Assembly: GCA_031419455.1 (NCBI GenBank)
Contig: JANOKS010000023.1
Span: 1 to 45,801 of the forward strand
Source of the DNA: UBA7672 sp031419455
GTDB lineage: Bacteria; Pseudomonadota; Alphaproteobacteria; Caulobacterales; Hyphomonadaceae
DNA length: 45,801 nucleotides
Direction: 5' to 3'
Part shown: piece after piece, positions 7,228 through 16,571 of the stretch
Numbering within the stretch: the first letter of the stretch is position 1
How the letters are laid out: the number at the start of each line of letters is the position of its first letter
Notes under the pieces: model-generated
Told to the model about the DNA's origin: nothing
The model's database searches: none
The model's input: the letters and a program-made list of their open reading frames with translations, nothing else
Made by a program: the position numbers and the translations under genes

Positions 7228-8139
7228 ATGAAATTCGTCATGAGTGGCAATAAGCCAGTCGTCATCAAGAAAGTGAAGAAGGTCATTGGCGGCGGCCATC
7301 ATGGCGGCGCCTGGAAAGTGGCCTATGCCGACTTCGTCACCGCGATGATGGCGTTCTTCCTGCTCATGTGGCTGATCAACACCACCTCCCCTGAACAGAA
7401 GCGCGGCATCGCCGACTATTTCGCCCCGGCCAGCGTCTCGCGCTCGTCACAGGGCTCGGACGGCCTCCTCGGCGGCACGGCCTTCCAGGAAGACGGCGCG
7501 CGCGCCTCGGGCTCCAACCGCCAGATCGACGAAGAGCTGAACGACGAAACCCAGCGCACCAAGACCGGCGGGTCGGGCGATGGCGAGAAGAGCGCCAGCG
7601 AACCGACCGAGGAAGCACTCGCCAAGGCGATGGCCAATCGCGAGACGGCCGAATTCGCCAGCGCCGAGGCCTCCCTCCGCCAGGCGATGCAGGATCTGCC
7701 GGACTATGCCGAACTGTCCCGCAACCTGATCATCGAGCAGACGCCCGAAGGCCTCAACATCCAGCTGGTCGACCAGGAAGGCCGGGCGATGTTCCAGGGC
7801 TCCTCCGCCGCTCCTCTGCCCCGCACGCAGCACTTGCTCGAGATGGTCTCGAAGGTGATCGAGCAGCTGCCGAACCGCATCAGTATTTCGGGCCACACCG
7901 ACAGCATCAAGCCGGGCGCACCGGGCTATTCCAACTGGGATCTGTCGGCTGACCGGGCGAATGCTGCGCGCCGCATCCTCGAAAAGGCCGGCGTCGACGC
8001 CGATCGCATCTATCAGGTGGCCGGCAAGGGCGACCGCGAACCGCTTTACCCCGACGATCCGGACCTTCCCGCCAACCGGCGGATCAGCATCGTACTGCTG
8101 CGTGAAGCTCCCGTTATGCCCTCGGATCACGAGCTCTGA
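7228..8139 (+). CDS. motB: Flagellar motor stator protein MotB
   Basis: A 303-residue inner-membrane protein. The single transmembrane helix (about 36-53) is preceded by the proton-channel Asp in VAYADFVTAMMAFFLLMW (D35), the residue that couples proton flow to torque. A long Ser/Gly/Glu-rich plug-linker (about 60-150) leads to a C-terminal OmpA-type peptidoglycan-binding domain with SISGHTDS and LSADRANAARRIL. MotA is not adjacent; the two are unlinked in some alphaproteobacteria. A second Met at residue 5 (7240) is a possible start. No other flagellar gene is in the window. Confidence 0.95.
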   Translation: MKFVMSGNKPVVIKKVKKVIGGGHHGGAWKVAYADFVTAMMAFFLLMWLINTTSPEQKRGIADYFAPASVSRSSQGSDGLLGGTAFQEDGARASGSNRQIDEELNDETQRTKTGGSGDGEKSASEPTEEALAKAMANRETAEFASAEASLRQAMQDLPDYAELSRNLIIEQTPEGLNIQLVDQEGRAMFQGSSAAPLPRTQHLLEMVSKVIEQLPNRISISGHTDSIKPGAPGYSNWDLSADRANAARRILEKAGVDADRIYQVAGKGDREPLYPDDPDLPANRRISIVLLREAPVMPSDHEL

Positions 8140-8223
8140 GGCCGCATCGACCTGCGAGCGAAAGCAGTGCAGGATGTTTTCTAGTGGCGCATTCGCCCCG
8201 CTGGCGGTTACAGTCGATTCGAC

Positions 8224-9000
8224 ATGAAAGAAACAGACACCAGGGAAATCATCCCGGCGGACTTTGTCCGGCGAATGAAGTTTTACCTGACATCGCCCCA
8301 ACCCTGCCCCTATCTGCCGGGCAAGTTCGAGCGGAAAGTCTTCGCCAACCTTGCCGTCGATGGCGCTGTGGGGCTGAACGACAGCCTCACGCGGTCCGGG
8401 TTCCGCCGCTCGCAGACCATTGCATACCGCCCCGCCTGCAAGACCTGTGTCGCCTGCCGCTCTGTCCGGATCGACGTGGCGGCGTTCCAGATGTCCAAGC
8501 GCTGGCGGCGGGTTCTCGCCCGCAACGATGAGCTTGAGCGCGAAGCGAACCCCGCGCGCGCAACGCGAGAGCAGTTCCGGCTGCTGAAACGCTATCTCGA
8601 CCGGCGTCATCCCGGCGGCGGGATGACCGACATGGAAATCCGCGACTATGCCGGCATGGTGGACGCTAGCCCGGTCCACACCGCCGTCTTCGAGTACCGC
8701 AACCGCCTGAACAACAAGCCCGGCGACGATGGCGCGCTGCAGGCCGCAGCCCTCACCGACGTGCTGCGCGACGGGCTGTCGATGGTCTACTCATTCTACC
8801 GTCCCGAATTGACGGAACGCAGCGTCGGCTCGTTCATGGTGCTCGACCATGTACGCCTCGCCCTCGAACTCGGCTTGCCCTACGTCTACCTTGGCTACTG
8901 GGTGCGCGGCTCCGTGAAAATGGGCTACAAGTCGGACTTCACACCGCTCGAAGTGTTCGACGGCGAAACCTGGCGCCCCCTCCGCGAGGAAGAGATTTGA
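8224..9000 (+). CDS. bpt: Aspartate/glutamate leucyltransferase (Bpt), N-end rule pathway
   Basis: A 258-residue cytosolic enzyme of the bacterial Bpt/ATE family. It moves leucine from leucyl-tRNA to N-terminal Asp or Glu of proteins, marking them for ClpS/ClpAP degradation. The N-terminal FYLTSPQPCPYLPGK and the Cys-rich CKTCVACRSVRIDV (about 76-89) are the family signatures, and the C-terminal GNAT-like half carries YLGYWVRGSVKMGYKS. Length matches Bpt. The 84-base gap after motB suggests its own promoter. Databases often label it arginyl-tRNA-protein transferase. Confidence 0.93.
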   Translation: MKETDTREIIPADFVRRMKFYLTSPQPCPYLPGKFERKVFANLAVDGAVGLNDSLTRSGFRRSQTIAYRPACKTCVACRSVRIDVAAFQMSKRWRRVLARNDELEREANPARATREQFRLLKRYLDRRHPGGGMTDMEIRDYAGMVDASPVHTAVFEYRNRLNNKPGDDGALQAAALTDVLRDGLSMVYSFYRPELTERSVGSFMVLDHVRLALELGLPYVYLGYWVRGSVKMGYKSDFTPLEVFDGETWRPLREEEI

Positions 9001-9016
9001 TTCGTCGGGGTTGAAG

Positions 9017-9478
9017 CTACAGGAATAGCTCCAGCTGTACATCGGCGCGTGCGTATGGCGAAGGCACTGTCTCCTTCAGCGGTTGAAAGCCTGCATCGCG
9101 GTACAGCTTGAGCGCCGGTCCCAGCACCGAATTCGTTTCGATGTAGATGCGGCGCACGCCGATCTCACGCGCCTTTGCAATGGCGGCTGCGACGAGCATG
9201 CGGCCCGCGCCCTTGCCCTGCGCAGACGGACGCACGCCCATCTTCGCCAACTCGACTTCGCCTTCGCCGATCACGATCAGCGACACCACACCAGCAGGTT
9301 CATCATCCTCGCAGGCGAGAAGGATCACGCCGCCGGGATCGAGGATGTACTTCTGTGGATCGCCCAGAACCTCGCGATCCTTGGCCTCAACGGCGAAGTA
9401 ACGCTCGATCCATTCGAGATTGATGTCGCGAAAGGCCGCCTCGTCGCCGGCCCTGAAGGGGCGGACGACGATGGACAT
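9017..9478 (-). CDS. GNAT family N-acetyltransferase
   Basis: A 153-residue acetyltransferase with motif A seen as VRPSAQGKGAGRMLV (about 82-96) and YIETNSVLGPALKLYRDAGF as the motif-B region. The IYIETNS plus ALKLYRDAGF combination is common in small MarR-linked acetyltransferases, but no regulator is adjacent. Its ATG overlaps the lemA stop by one base (TGATG), so it is translated with lemA. Substrate unknown. Confidence 0.87.
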   Translation of the reverse strand: MSIVVRPFRAGDEAAFRDINLEWIERYFAVEAKDREVLGDPQKYILDPGGVILLACEDDEPAGVVSLIVIGEGEVELAKMGVRPSAQGKGAGRMLVAAAIAKAREIGVRRIYIETNSVLGPALKLYRDAGFQPLKETVPSPYARADVQLELFL

Positions 9479-10041
9479 CAGAACTTGACCGTCGGCGCGA
9501 TGTTGATCTGCGCACGCTCGGCTTCACCGACGTCGAACATCTCGCGCTTGGTAAAGCCGGTGGAGCCCGCAATGACCGATGCGGGGAACTGCTCGATCGC
9601 CGTGTTGTAGTCGTTCACGGCCGAGTTGTAGAACCGGCGCGAGGCCGCCACCTTGTCTTCGATCGCAGACAATTCTGTCTGCAGCTGCAGGAAGTTGCTG
9701 CTGGCCTTCAGGTCCGGGTAGGCTTCGGCGAGCGCGAAGAGGCGTCCAAGCGCGCCGCTCAGCGCGCCTTCGGCGGCGCCCATCGCGGCGGGGCCCTGTG
9801 CAGAGGCCGCCGCATTGCGGGCGGCGATCACGGCATCGAGCGTCGATTTCTCGTGGGCGGCGTAACCCTTCACCGTCTCGACGAGGTTGGGCACCAGTTC
9901 GCGACGCAGCTTCAGCTGGATGTCGATGCCCGAAAACGCCTCGTTCACCGTCTGCCGCTTCGCGACCAGCCCGTTGTAGATCAGGATCGCGACGAGGACG
10001 ATGAAGGCGACGACGCCCAGCCCGATATAGATTGGAAGCAT
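9478..10041 (-). CDS. lemA: LemA family membrane protein
   Basis: A 187-residue protein beginning MLPIYIGLGVVAF, an N-terminal membrane helix of about 20 residues, followed by the coiled, all-helical LemA domain with NEAFSGIDIQLKLRRELVPN and SSNFLQLQTELSAIEDKVAA, both hallmark segments. The ATG at 10041 is chosen because the upstream extension has no hydrophobic logic and the family begins with the membrane helix. LemA is exposed on the periplasmic side or membrane surface; its function is unclear in most bacteria. It often neighbours a TPM-domain gene, which is absent here. Confidence 0.93.
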   Translation of the reverse strand: MLPIYIGLGVVAFIVLVAILIYNGLVAKRQTVNEAFSGIDIQLKLRRELVPNLVETVKGYAAHEKSTLDAVIAARNAAASAQGPAAMGAAEGALSGALGRLFALAEAYPDLKASSNFLQLQTELSAIEDKVAASRRFYNSAVNDYNTAIEQFPASVIAGSTGFTKREMFDVGEAERAQINIAPTVKF

Positions 10042-10218
10042 TGCCGACGCCCCGTGTTTGATCGCCCGACCGATTCCCGGCCCCGGAGGCAACCTACAAC
10101 AAGACCGGCACGAATCCACAACGAATCCGAGGACTTTCCGGCGCCGGGCAGTTCACGCTTTCCTTGCGATCTGGCGCGAGGATCGCCAAAGATGCAGTCG
10201 CTGGGACGGAATTGAACC

Positions 10219-11535
10219 ATGACCACTGGGCCAAGGGCCATTGTCGTCGGCGCAGGTATCGGCGGATTGGCCGCCGCGGCCGCCCTGTCGCGCCATATGG
10301 CGGATGTCCTCGTCATCGATCGCGACACCTTGCCGGACAACAACACGGCGCGGCTGGGCGTCGGCCAGGGCGCCCATACCCACCAGCTCCTGAAAGCCGG
10401 CGAACTTGCGCTTGAACGCCTGCTGCCCGGCATCACGACGGATTTCGTCGCCGCCGGCGCCGTGCAGATGACGGTCGGCCGCGACGTGAAGGTCTACGAT
10501 TTCGGCGGCTGGATGGACGATTGCGACGCAGGCTTCGCCGTCACGAGCCTGTCCCGCCCCGCCTATGAAGGCGTCCTCCGACGTCGTGTCATGGCGCAGG
10601 AAAACGTCCGGTTCCAGGGCGAAACGCCGGTCCGCCGCTTTGTTGTCGCGAACGGCAGCTGCACCGGAGTCGAGCTGGAAGACGGCGCAATTCTGATGGC
10701 GGACCTGATCGTCGATTCGACTGGCCTCACCGCGCCGCTGCTGCACCAGCTTCAGGAGGATGGCCACGCCGAATTCCCGACCGAGGAAATCCGCATCAAC
10801 GTCGCCTACACAACCGGCCGCTTCCGCCGCCCGGAAAAGTGGCGCGATGAACAGCTGGGTTTTTTTGTGCTGCCCTCCCCGCCCGACACGCATTTCGGCC
10901 TGATGCTGCCGATCGAGGATGGTCAGTGGATCCTGTCGCTCGGCGCACGCGGCGGCGCGATTCCACCGCGCGACCCGCAGGCCTTCAAGGACTACGCGAA
11001 AGGCCTCGTCGAGCCGCACGTCTACGAGCGCATCAAGGACGCGGAAGTCGTGGGCGACTTGCGCACCTTCCGCAAGCCGACCGCCACACGTCACCGCATC
11101 TGGGAAGCCACGAAGTGGCCGCAGCGCCTGATCCCGATCGGCGATGCGATGAGCAGCGTGAACCCGACCTATGGCCAGGGCATGACGGTCGCCGCCTGCG
11201 AAGCCGATGCGCTCGAAACGCTTCTCGCAGGCGAGACGTCACACGACGCCTTGGCCAAGGCTTACCTCGACATGGCCGGCGAGATATCGGGCCGCGCATG
11301 GAGCCTCTCGACGAACTCCGACTATGTCTACCCAGAAACCGAGGGGGAGCGTCCGGCAAACTTCGCCATGAGCCGCGCCCTCGCAGCCACGTTGCGCAAG
11401 CTGGCGAATGAGGACATGGAATTCCGCCGCCTGCGCTATCGTCTGGTCCACATGCTGGATACCGCGGATGCTCTCCGCTCCGGCCCGCTGGCGGTGCGCT
11501 TCTTCACGGCGCTGCAGGGTTCGATGGCGTCATGA
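10219..11535 (+). CDS. FAD-dependent monooxygenase/halogenase-like protein
   Basis: A 438-residue flavoprotein of the p-hydroxybenzoate hydroxylase fold. The N-terminal dinucleotide motif is VVGAGIGGLAAA (9-20), the acidic residue at the end of beta-2 is in VIDRD, and the second FAD motif is IPIGDAMSSVNPTYGQGM near 309-326, where the GD-P-x-x-G-x-G pattern is close to tryptophan halogenase and geranylgeranyl-reductase-like enzymes. The catalytic Lys motif of halogenases is not evident, so oxidoreductase is the safer call. It may act on a hydrophobic or aromatic substrate. Its stop overlaps the next GNAT gene (ATGA), suggesting a two-gene unit. Confidence 0.88.
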   Translation: MTTGPRAIVVGAGIGGLAAAAALSRHMADVLVIDRDTLPDNNTARLGVGQGAHTHQLLKAGELALERLLPGITTDFVAAGAVQMTVGRDVKVYDFGGWMDDCDAGFAVTSLSRPAYEGVLRRRVMAQENVRFQGETPVRRFVVANGSCTGVELEDGAILMADLIVDSTGLTAPLLHQLQEDGHAEFPTEEIRINVAYTTGRFRRPEKWRDEQLGFFVLPSPPDTHFGLMLPIEDGQWILSLGARGGAIPPRDPQAFKDYAKGLVEPHVYERIKDAEVVGDLRTFRKPTATRHRIWEATKWPQRLIPIGDAMSSVNPTYGQGMTVAACEADALETLLAGETSHDALAKAYLDMAGEISGRAWSLSTNSDYVYPETEGERPANFAMSRALAATLRKLANEDMEFRRLRYRLVHMLDTADALRSGPLAVRFFTALQGSMAS

Positions 11536-12038
11536 GCGGCAAGCTGCGGCCCGGGATAGCCGCGGATATTTTCCGGCTGCAGGAGATCGAACGCAACGCC
11601 GCCACCCTGTTTCGCGACTGGCCCGGCATCGACACCTCAGCGCTGAATTCCGTCATCTCGCTGTCCGACCACCTCCATTCGATCGAGCAGAGCCTGTCGA
11701 TCGTTCTGGAAGCGGACAACGACCTGATCGGCTTCGCCATCGGCGACATGCAGGGACAGGACGCCTATCTCCGTGAGCTGGACGTCGCACGCACACATCA
11801 GAAGCGGGGCTTTGGCGCGCAACTGGTCAATGCATTCGTCGCCGCAGCGCGAGCAAGACGGGCAAGGCACATCTATCTCGCGACGTTCCGGACCCCGCCC
11901 TGGAATGCCCCCTTCTATGCACGCATGGGGTTCCGCGAAGTCTCGCGCACGGAGTACCTGCCCTGGATGACCGAGCTCGAAGCATCGCAAGCCGCCTTCC
12001 TCGATCTCTCGACGCGGGTGTTCATGCGGCTTGAGTGA
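11532..12038 (+). CDS. GNAT family N-acetyltransferase
   Basis: A 168-residue acetyltransferase with motif A seen as VARTHQKRGFGAQLV (about 84-98) and the late motif NAPFYARMGFREV (about 128-140). The first four bases overlap the stop of the FAD-dependent gene (ATGA), so translation is coupled and the two products may modify the same compound, which is inference. It ends directly against the convergent MFS gene, with no gap. Confidence 0.88.
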   Translation: MSGKLRPGIAADIFRLQEIERNAATLFRDWPGIDTSALNSVISLSDHLHSIEQSLSIVLEADNDLIGFAIGDMQGQDAYLRELDVARTHQKRGFGAQLVNAFVAAARARRARHIYLATFRTPPWNAPFYARMGFREVSRTEYLPWMTELEASQAAFLDLSTRVFMRLE

Positions 12039-13460
12039 TCAGCCAGGGCGCTCGCCCAGTTTGCGCAAGGTTTCCTCGTGCGACTCGCGGCTGACCTCAT
12101 AGGGCAGGATTGAAACGATCATCAGAATTCGCAGTATGGTGACCGCCGGCAGGAACCACCATCCCAGCGTTACCAGCGCGCTGTCGGGCGCCTGATCAGG
12201 CGACACGCCTTCCGGGAACTGCGCCAGTGTAAGCATGACGCCCGCCGCCATCACGCCAACCCCCACCGTCACCTTCATGACGAACGTGTTGGCCGCGAAG
12301 AACACGCCTTCGGACCGGCGGCCAGTCTTCACCTGCGCCTGCTCGACAAGGTCGGAGATCATCGAGACCAGCAACACCTGCTGGCAGACCAGCAGGATCA
12401 CATCCACCTGACCCTGCACCAGCACGGCCCAGAAGGCCGTGTCCGTTCCCGGTATCAGCACGCCGTTGAGGCGCAGCAGGACCGCGATGGGAGACAGCGT
12501 CACGCCGATGATGCCGACGACGATCAGCGCTTTCTTCTTCCCCAACCGCCGGGTCAAGGGCGTTGCGAGCGCGGCGCCAAGTGCTGCGGAAATAAAGATC
12601 AGCAGCGTGATGATGCCGATCTGCTCAGGTCGCAGCTTCCAGAAGAAGGTCGACATGTAGGCCGACAGCGCCTGCCCCATGCCCAGCGTCGTATTGGCGA
12701 TGATGGCGGTCAGGAAGATCGCGCCCATGGACTTGTTCGCCAGCGTCTCGAACATCTCGCGGAATACGCCGCCGAGCGAGATCTTGCGTTGCTCCGGCGC
12801 GACGAGCTTCGCGATGTGCCGGTGCGTGCCCAGCGACGACAGGACGATCGCGACCAACATCACGCCGGCGGACACCCCGCCATAGACGGCATATGCGTCG
12901 CGGTTGAACTGCCCGTTGGGAATCTCCGGTGTCGCATATGCCTGGAACACGAAGAAGAACATCATGACGGTCATGGCGTTGCCGCCCGTCCATCCGAAGA
13001 AGCTGCGCCATGACGCCAGCGACGAGCGTTGCACGTAGTCGCGTGTCAGCTCAGGGCCCAGCGCGGCATTCGGCGTCTCGAAGAATGTCAACGCCGCGCG
13101 CGTCAGCACGGCCATGACCAGCACGTACCAGAACAACGCGGTCGAATCCCATCCCGCCGGCGGGGTCCACAGCAGCAGATAGGACACAGCCACCGGAATG
13201 GCGGACGCATACATGAACGGATGCCGCCGCCCCCATTTCGAGCGGAAATTGTCCGACCAGTAACCCACTATCGGATCGAGAAACGCATCGATCACCAGCG
13301 CCAGCATCAGCGCGAGGCTCACCATCCCTGCAGGCACGCCGAGAATCTGCGTGTAGAACATCAGCAGGAATATCTGCAGCCCGGCATCCTTGATGCCGAA
13401 GGCCGCCGACCCGAAGCCGTAGGCCAGCTTCGTTCCCAGCGTTGGCGATTGTGATGCGAT
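12039..13460 (-). CDS. MFS transporter, GPH (glycoside-pentoside-hexuronide) type
   Basis: A 12-helix permease of about 473 residues. SPTLGTKLAYGFGSAAFG leads the first helix, GYWSDNFRSKWGRRHPFM is the loop 2-3 signature of the GPH:cation symporter family (sugar or glycoside uptake), and TRRLGKKKALIVVG is its second-half counterpart. The start is odd: the family N-terminus is expected at 13460, where a strong Shine-Dalgarno GGGGAGGG (13472-13465) precedes an ATC codon, with no ATG, GTG or TTG nearby. The nearest in-frame NTG of the usual kinds is TTG at 13580, inside parC and without a good ribosome site. It lies downstream of parC. Substrate unknown. Confidence 0.85.
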   Translation of the reverse strand: MASQSPTLGTKLAYGFGSAAFGIKDAGLQIFLLMFYTQILGVPAGMVSLALMLALVIDAFLDPIVGYWSDNFRSKWGRRHPFMYASAIPVAVSYLLLWTPPAGWDSTALFWYVLVMAVLTRAALTFFETPNAALGPELTRDYVQRSSLASWRSFFGWTGGNAMTVMMFFFVFQAYATPEIPNGQFNRDAYAVYGGVSAGVMLVAIVLSSLGTHRHIAKLVAPEQRKISLGGVFREMFETLANKSMGAIFLTAIIANTTLGMGQALSAYMSTFFWKLRPEQIGIITLLIFISAALGAALATPLTRRLGKKKALIVVGIIGVTLSPIAVLLRLNGVLIPGTDTAFWAVLVQGQVDVILLVCQQVLLVSMISDLVEQAQVKTGRRSEGVFFAANTFVMKVTVGVGVMAAGVMLTLAQFPEGVSPDQAPDSALVTLGWWFLPAVTILRILMIVSILPYEVSRESHEETLRKLGERPG

Positions 13461-13533
13461 GACGCCCTCCCCGGGCTTTGTCCGCAGCAGGTTAGGCCAC
13501 CGCGCATCGCAACAGCAACCCGGCGCCTTAGGG

Positions 13534-15783
13534 TCAGCCGCCCGAGAATTTCCCGTTCTTGTTGAACCCGCGCGGCGCAAGGCGCCCGGATTGGGCGCGT
13601 TTGCCGATCCAGGTCTTCCAGTCGTCGGCGGATTGCTGGCGGCCTGCGGTATCGGTCCAGGTCAGGCCGTCTGCGCGCGCGAACGTCTTGAGGTCGAGCA
13701 GCCCGCCATCGGCGAAGGACTGGATTTTCACGCCCTTGCCGCGCGCCATCTCCGGCAGCTCGTCCGTCTTGAAGATCACCAGCTTGCGGTTCTTGCCGAT
13801 CGACGCCGTAAGATCGCCCTCCACCTTCACGCAAATGGCAAGCTTCTCCTTTGGGCCGACATTCAGGATGATCTTGCCCTTCCGCGTCGAGGAGATCAGC
13901 TCGGCATCCTGCACGATGAAGCCATAGCCCTTGCTCGACGCCACGACGCGGCGCGCCTTGGCTTCGGTGATCAGCATCTCGACGATCGTCTCGGACTCCG
14001 GCACTTCGAGGTTGAGGCGGATCGGCTCGCCATGGCCGCGCCCGCCGGGCAGTTTGTCGGCGCCGATGGTGAGGGCGCGGCCGCCGGACGCCATCAGGAT
14101 CACCTTGTCGGTCGTCTGGCATTCCAGCGACAGTGCGAGTTCATCGCCTTCCTTGAACTTCAGGTCGTCGAGCTTCTGGTTGTGGCCCTTCAGCGCGCGA
14201 ATCCAGCCCATGCTGGAGAGCACGACGGTGACAGGCTCCTTGACGATCAGGGCTTCGAGCGCGGCTTCGGTATCGATCTCTTTCGCTACGCCGAAGTGCG
14301 AGCGGCGCTTGCCCAGCTTCTTGCTCGAATCGAAAATCTCGCGCGCCGCCTTCAGCTGCCGCTTCACCTCAGTCCACTGGCGGCTGGTCGAGCCGATCAG
14401 CAGCTCGATCTCGCGTTTCTCCTCCGACAGTTCCTTGTGCTCGCGCCGGATCTCGATCTCTTCGAGCTTGCGCAGCGCGCGCAGGCGCATGTTGAGGATG
14501 GCTTCCACCTGCATCTCGCTCAGGCGGAACTTCTTCATCATCACCGCCTTGGGATCGTCCTCGTAGCGGATGATCCGGATCACCTCGTCGATGTTGAGGT
14601 AAGCCTTGAGCAGGCCGTCGAGGATTTCGAGGCGGTTCTCGATCTTCTTCAGCCGGTGCGTCGCGCGGCGCACGATCACTTCGCGGCGGTGATCGAGATA
14701 GCAGTTCAAGAGGTCGCGCAGCCCCATCACCTTGGGCACGCCATGGTCGAGCACGTTCATGTTGACCGGGAAGCGCGTCTCCAGCTCGCACTGGCGGAAC
14801 AGGCTGGCCATGAACACATCCGCCTCGATGGCGCGCGTTTTGGGCGTCAGCACGATGCGGACATCTTCGGTGGATTCATCCATCGCATCTTCGAGCATCG
14901 GGGCCTTCTTGGTCTCGATCAGCTCCGCGATCCGCTCCATCAGCTTGGTCTTCTGCACCTGATACGGAATCTCGGTGACGATCACCCGCCACATGCCGCG
15001 GCCGAGGTCTTCCTTCGTCCATTTCGCCTGCACGCGAACGCCGCCACGCCCGGTCGCATAGACTTCGCGCAGGCCCTCTTTCGTCTCGACGATCACGCCG
15101 CCTGTCGGGAAATCCGGCCCCGAGACAATCGTCAGCAGGTCATCCACGGTCGCCTTCGGATGATCCAGCAGATGGATCGCCGCGTCGATGCATTCGGCGG
15201 GATTGTGCGGCGGGATCGACGTCGCCATGCCGACTGCAATGCCAGAAGAGCCGTTGACCAGCAGGTTCGGAAAGCCCGAGGCGAGAACCACCGGCTCCCT
15301 GTGCGTGCCGTCATATGTCTCGCGGAAATCCACCGCATCGTCGTCGAGCCCTTCGAGCAGCAGCATCGCCGCGGGCGTCAGCTTCGCTTCGGTGTAGCGG
15401 AAGGCGGCGGCCGCATCGCCATCGATGTTGCCGAAATTGCCCTGCCCATCGACCAGCGGCGCACGCGTCGCAAAATCCTGCGCCAGCCGCACCATCGCAT
15501 CATAGATCGATTGGTCGCCGTGCGGGTGGTACTTGCCGATCACCTCGCCGACCACGGTGGCGGACTTGCGGTGTCCGCCATTCGGGTTCAGGCCGAGCTG
15601 GCTCATCGCATAGAGAATGCGCCTGTGCACAGGCTTCAGCCCATCGCGCGCATCCGGCAGCGCGCGCGCCGTGATGGTCGACAGCGCATAGGCGAGGTAG
15701 CGCTTCGACAGCGCCTCGTTGATCGGTTCCTCGATAATGTCGCCGCCATTGTCTGGCGGATCGATGGTCGTGTTCTTCGCCAT
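13534..15783 (-). CDS. parC: DNA topoisomerase IV subunit A
   Basis: A 749-residue type IIA topoisomerase subunit that decatenates daughter chromosomes together with ParE. The active-site Tyr is Y130 in AAFRYTE, and the winged-helix region holds GKYHPHGDQSIYD (84-95). The C-terminal half carries the long coiled tower and the beta-pinwheel with repeated blades, ending in a basic tail. The last six-blade region and length fit ParC rather than GyrA, and no GyrA box (QxxGG[KR]G) is seen. In the quinolone region, Gln91 and Asp95 stand where E. coli ParC has Ser80 and Glu84. The gene follows recO with a 26-base gap. Confidence 0.95.
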   Translation of the reverse strand: MAKNTTIDPPDNGGDIIEEPINEALSKRYLAYALSTITARALPDARDGLKPVHRRILYAMSQLGLNPNGGHRKSATVVGEVIGKYHPHGDQSIYDAMVRLAQDFATRAPLVDGQGNFGNIDGDAAAAFRYTEAKLTPAAMLLLEGLDDDAVDFRETYDGTHREPVVLASGFPNLLVNGSSGIAVGMATSIPPHNPAECIDAAIHLLDHPKATVDDLLTIVSGPDFPTGGVIVETKEGLREVYATGRGGVRVQAKWTKEDLGRGMWRVIVTEIPYQVQKTKLMERIAELIETKKAPMLEDAMDESTEDVRIVLTPKTRAIEADVFMASLFRQCELETRFPVNMNVLDHGVPKVMGLRDLLNCYLDHRREVIVRRATHRLKKIENRLEILDGLLKAYLNIDEVIRIIRYEDDPKAVMMKKFRLSEMQVEAILNMRLRALRKLEEIEIRREHKELSEEKREIELLIGSTSRQWTEVKRQLKAAREIFDSSKKLGKRRSHFGVAKEIDTEAALEALIVKEPVTVVLSSMGWIRALKGHNQKLDDLKFKEGDELALSLECQTTDKVILMASGGRALTIGADKLPGGRGHGEPIRLNLEVPESETIVEMLITEAKARRVVASSKGYGFIVQDAELISSTRKGKIILNVGPKEKLAICVKVEGDLTASIGKNRKLVIFKTDELPEMARGKGVKIQSFADGGLLDLKTFARADGLTWTDTAGRQQSADDWKTWIGKRAQSGRLAPRGFNKNGKFSGG

Positions 15784-15809
15784 GCTTGGTTCGTTTCCTG
15801 ACGCCCGAA

Positions 15810-16553
15810 TCAGACCGGTGAGAGTCGCCCTGCCCGCTCAAGGCGGTCAATCATCAGGTAGCGCGCTTCCGGCACTGGCTTGTTGAGATCAGCGAACAGA
15901 CGCTCCGAGAGGAAATGTCCGGTTAATCGAAAGCCCGCGCGGATATCCACAGGCGTCGCTGGCGCGGCATTGTCCACCAGAAACTGCGGCAGAGGCAGAA
16001 GCCGGTCGAGAAACGCCCCCGCATCCGATCCACGCACAGCGCGCCCTGACTTGGGGCTCACATGCGTCAGACCGTCATTGGCGCCCGAGACCGCGCAATT
16101 CTGCAGGTCCAGCCCATAACCGAGCATGGTCAGCAGGCCCAACTCCCAGCGGATGAACAGCGCGGGCCAGACCTCCTCATTGCCGAGCATGTCCAGCAAT
16201 GTTTCGGCCGCATCGTAGAGCGCAGGCTTCGCCTCGCCTTCGGGCAACGCCGCAGCGAGCAGTTCGCTGAGCGCCGAAAGTCCTGCCAGCGCTTCACCGC
16301 TCGCCATGTGGACGGCGGCGCGCTCGGTCTCCGTCTCCGCCGTGAAGAAGCCGAGGCTGTCGTCCGCGCGCGCCTTCCAGGTCACCGACAGCGTATTGCC
16401 CGGCTGCATCGGCGCGCGCTTCTTCTGGCTGGCGCCGCCATAGACCATGCCCCGCCGCCGGCCATGCGCGCGCGCGAACACCTCCAGGATCGCCCCGGTC
16501 TCACCGAAACGCCTCAAGCCCAGCGAAATCGCCTGGTCACTCCATTCGGCCAT
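15810..16553 (-). CDS. recO: DNA repair protein RecO
   Basis: A 247-residue protein with the N-terminal OB-fold (SLGLRRFGETGAILEVFARAHGR) and the alpha-helical domain containing RWELGLLTMLGYGLDLQNCAVSG, the region that in many RecO proteins holds the first of the zinc cysteines; here only the Cys in NCAVSG is kept, as in most alphaproteobacteria lacking a full zinc site. RecO loads RecA onto SSB-coated DNA together with RecR. It begins the recO-parC-transporter leftward block. The start at 16553 gives the normal MAEWSDQAIS N-terminus. Confidence 0.93.
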   Translation of the reverse strand: MAEWSDQAISLGLRRFGETGAILEVFARAHGRRRGMVYGGASQKKRAPMQPGNTLSVTWKARADDSLGFFTAETETERAAVHMASGEALAGLSALSELLAAALPEGEAKPALYDAAETLLDMLGNEEVWPALFIRWELGLLTMLGYGLDLQNCAVSGANDGLTHVSPKSGRAVRGSDAGAFLDRLLPLPQFLVDNAAPATPVDIRAGFRLTGHFLSERLFADLNKPVPEARYLMIDRLERAGRLSPV

Positions 16554-16571
16554 TAGCTATCAATACGACGC

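Noticed and set aside
7447..8679. 410-residue ORF antisense to motB and bpt
   Set aside because: Spans two well-supported genes on the other strand and shows no family.
13459..15801. 780-residue ORF antisense to parC
   Set aside because: Composition is a His/Arg/Leu-rich shadow of a GC-rich gene; parC is certain on the other strand with all motifs.
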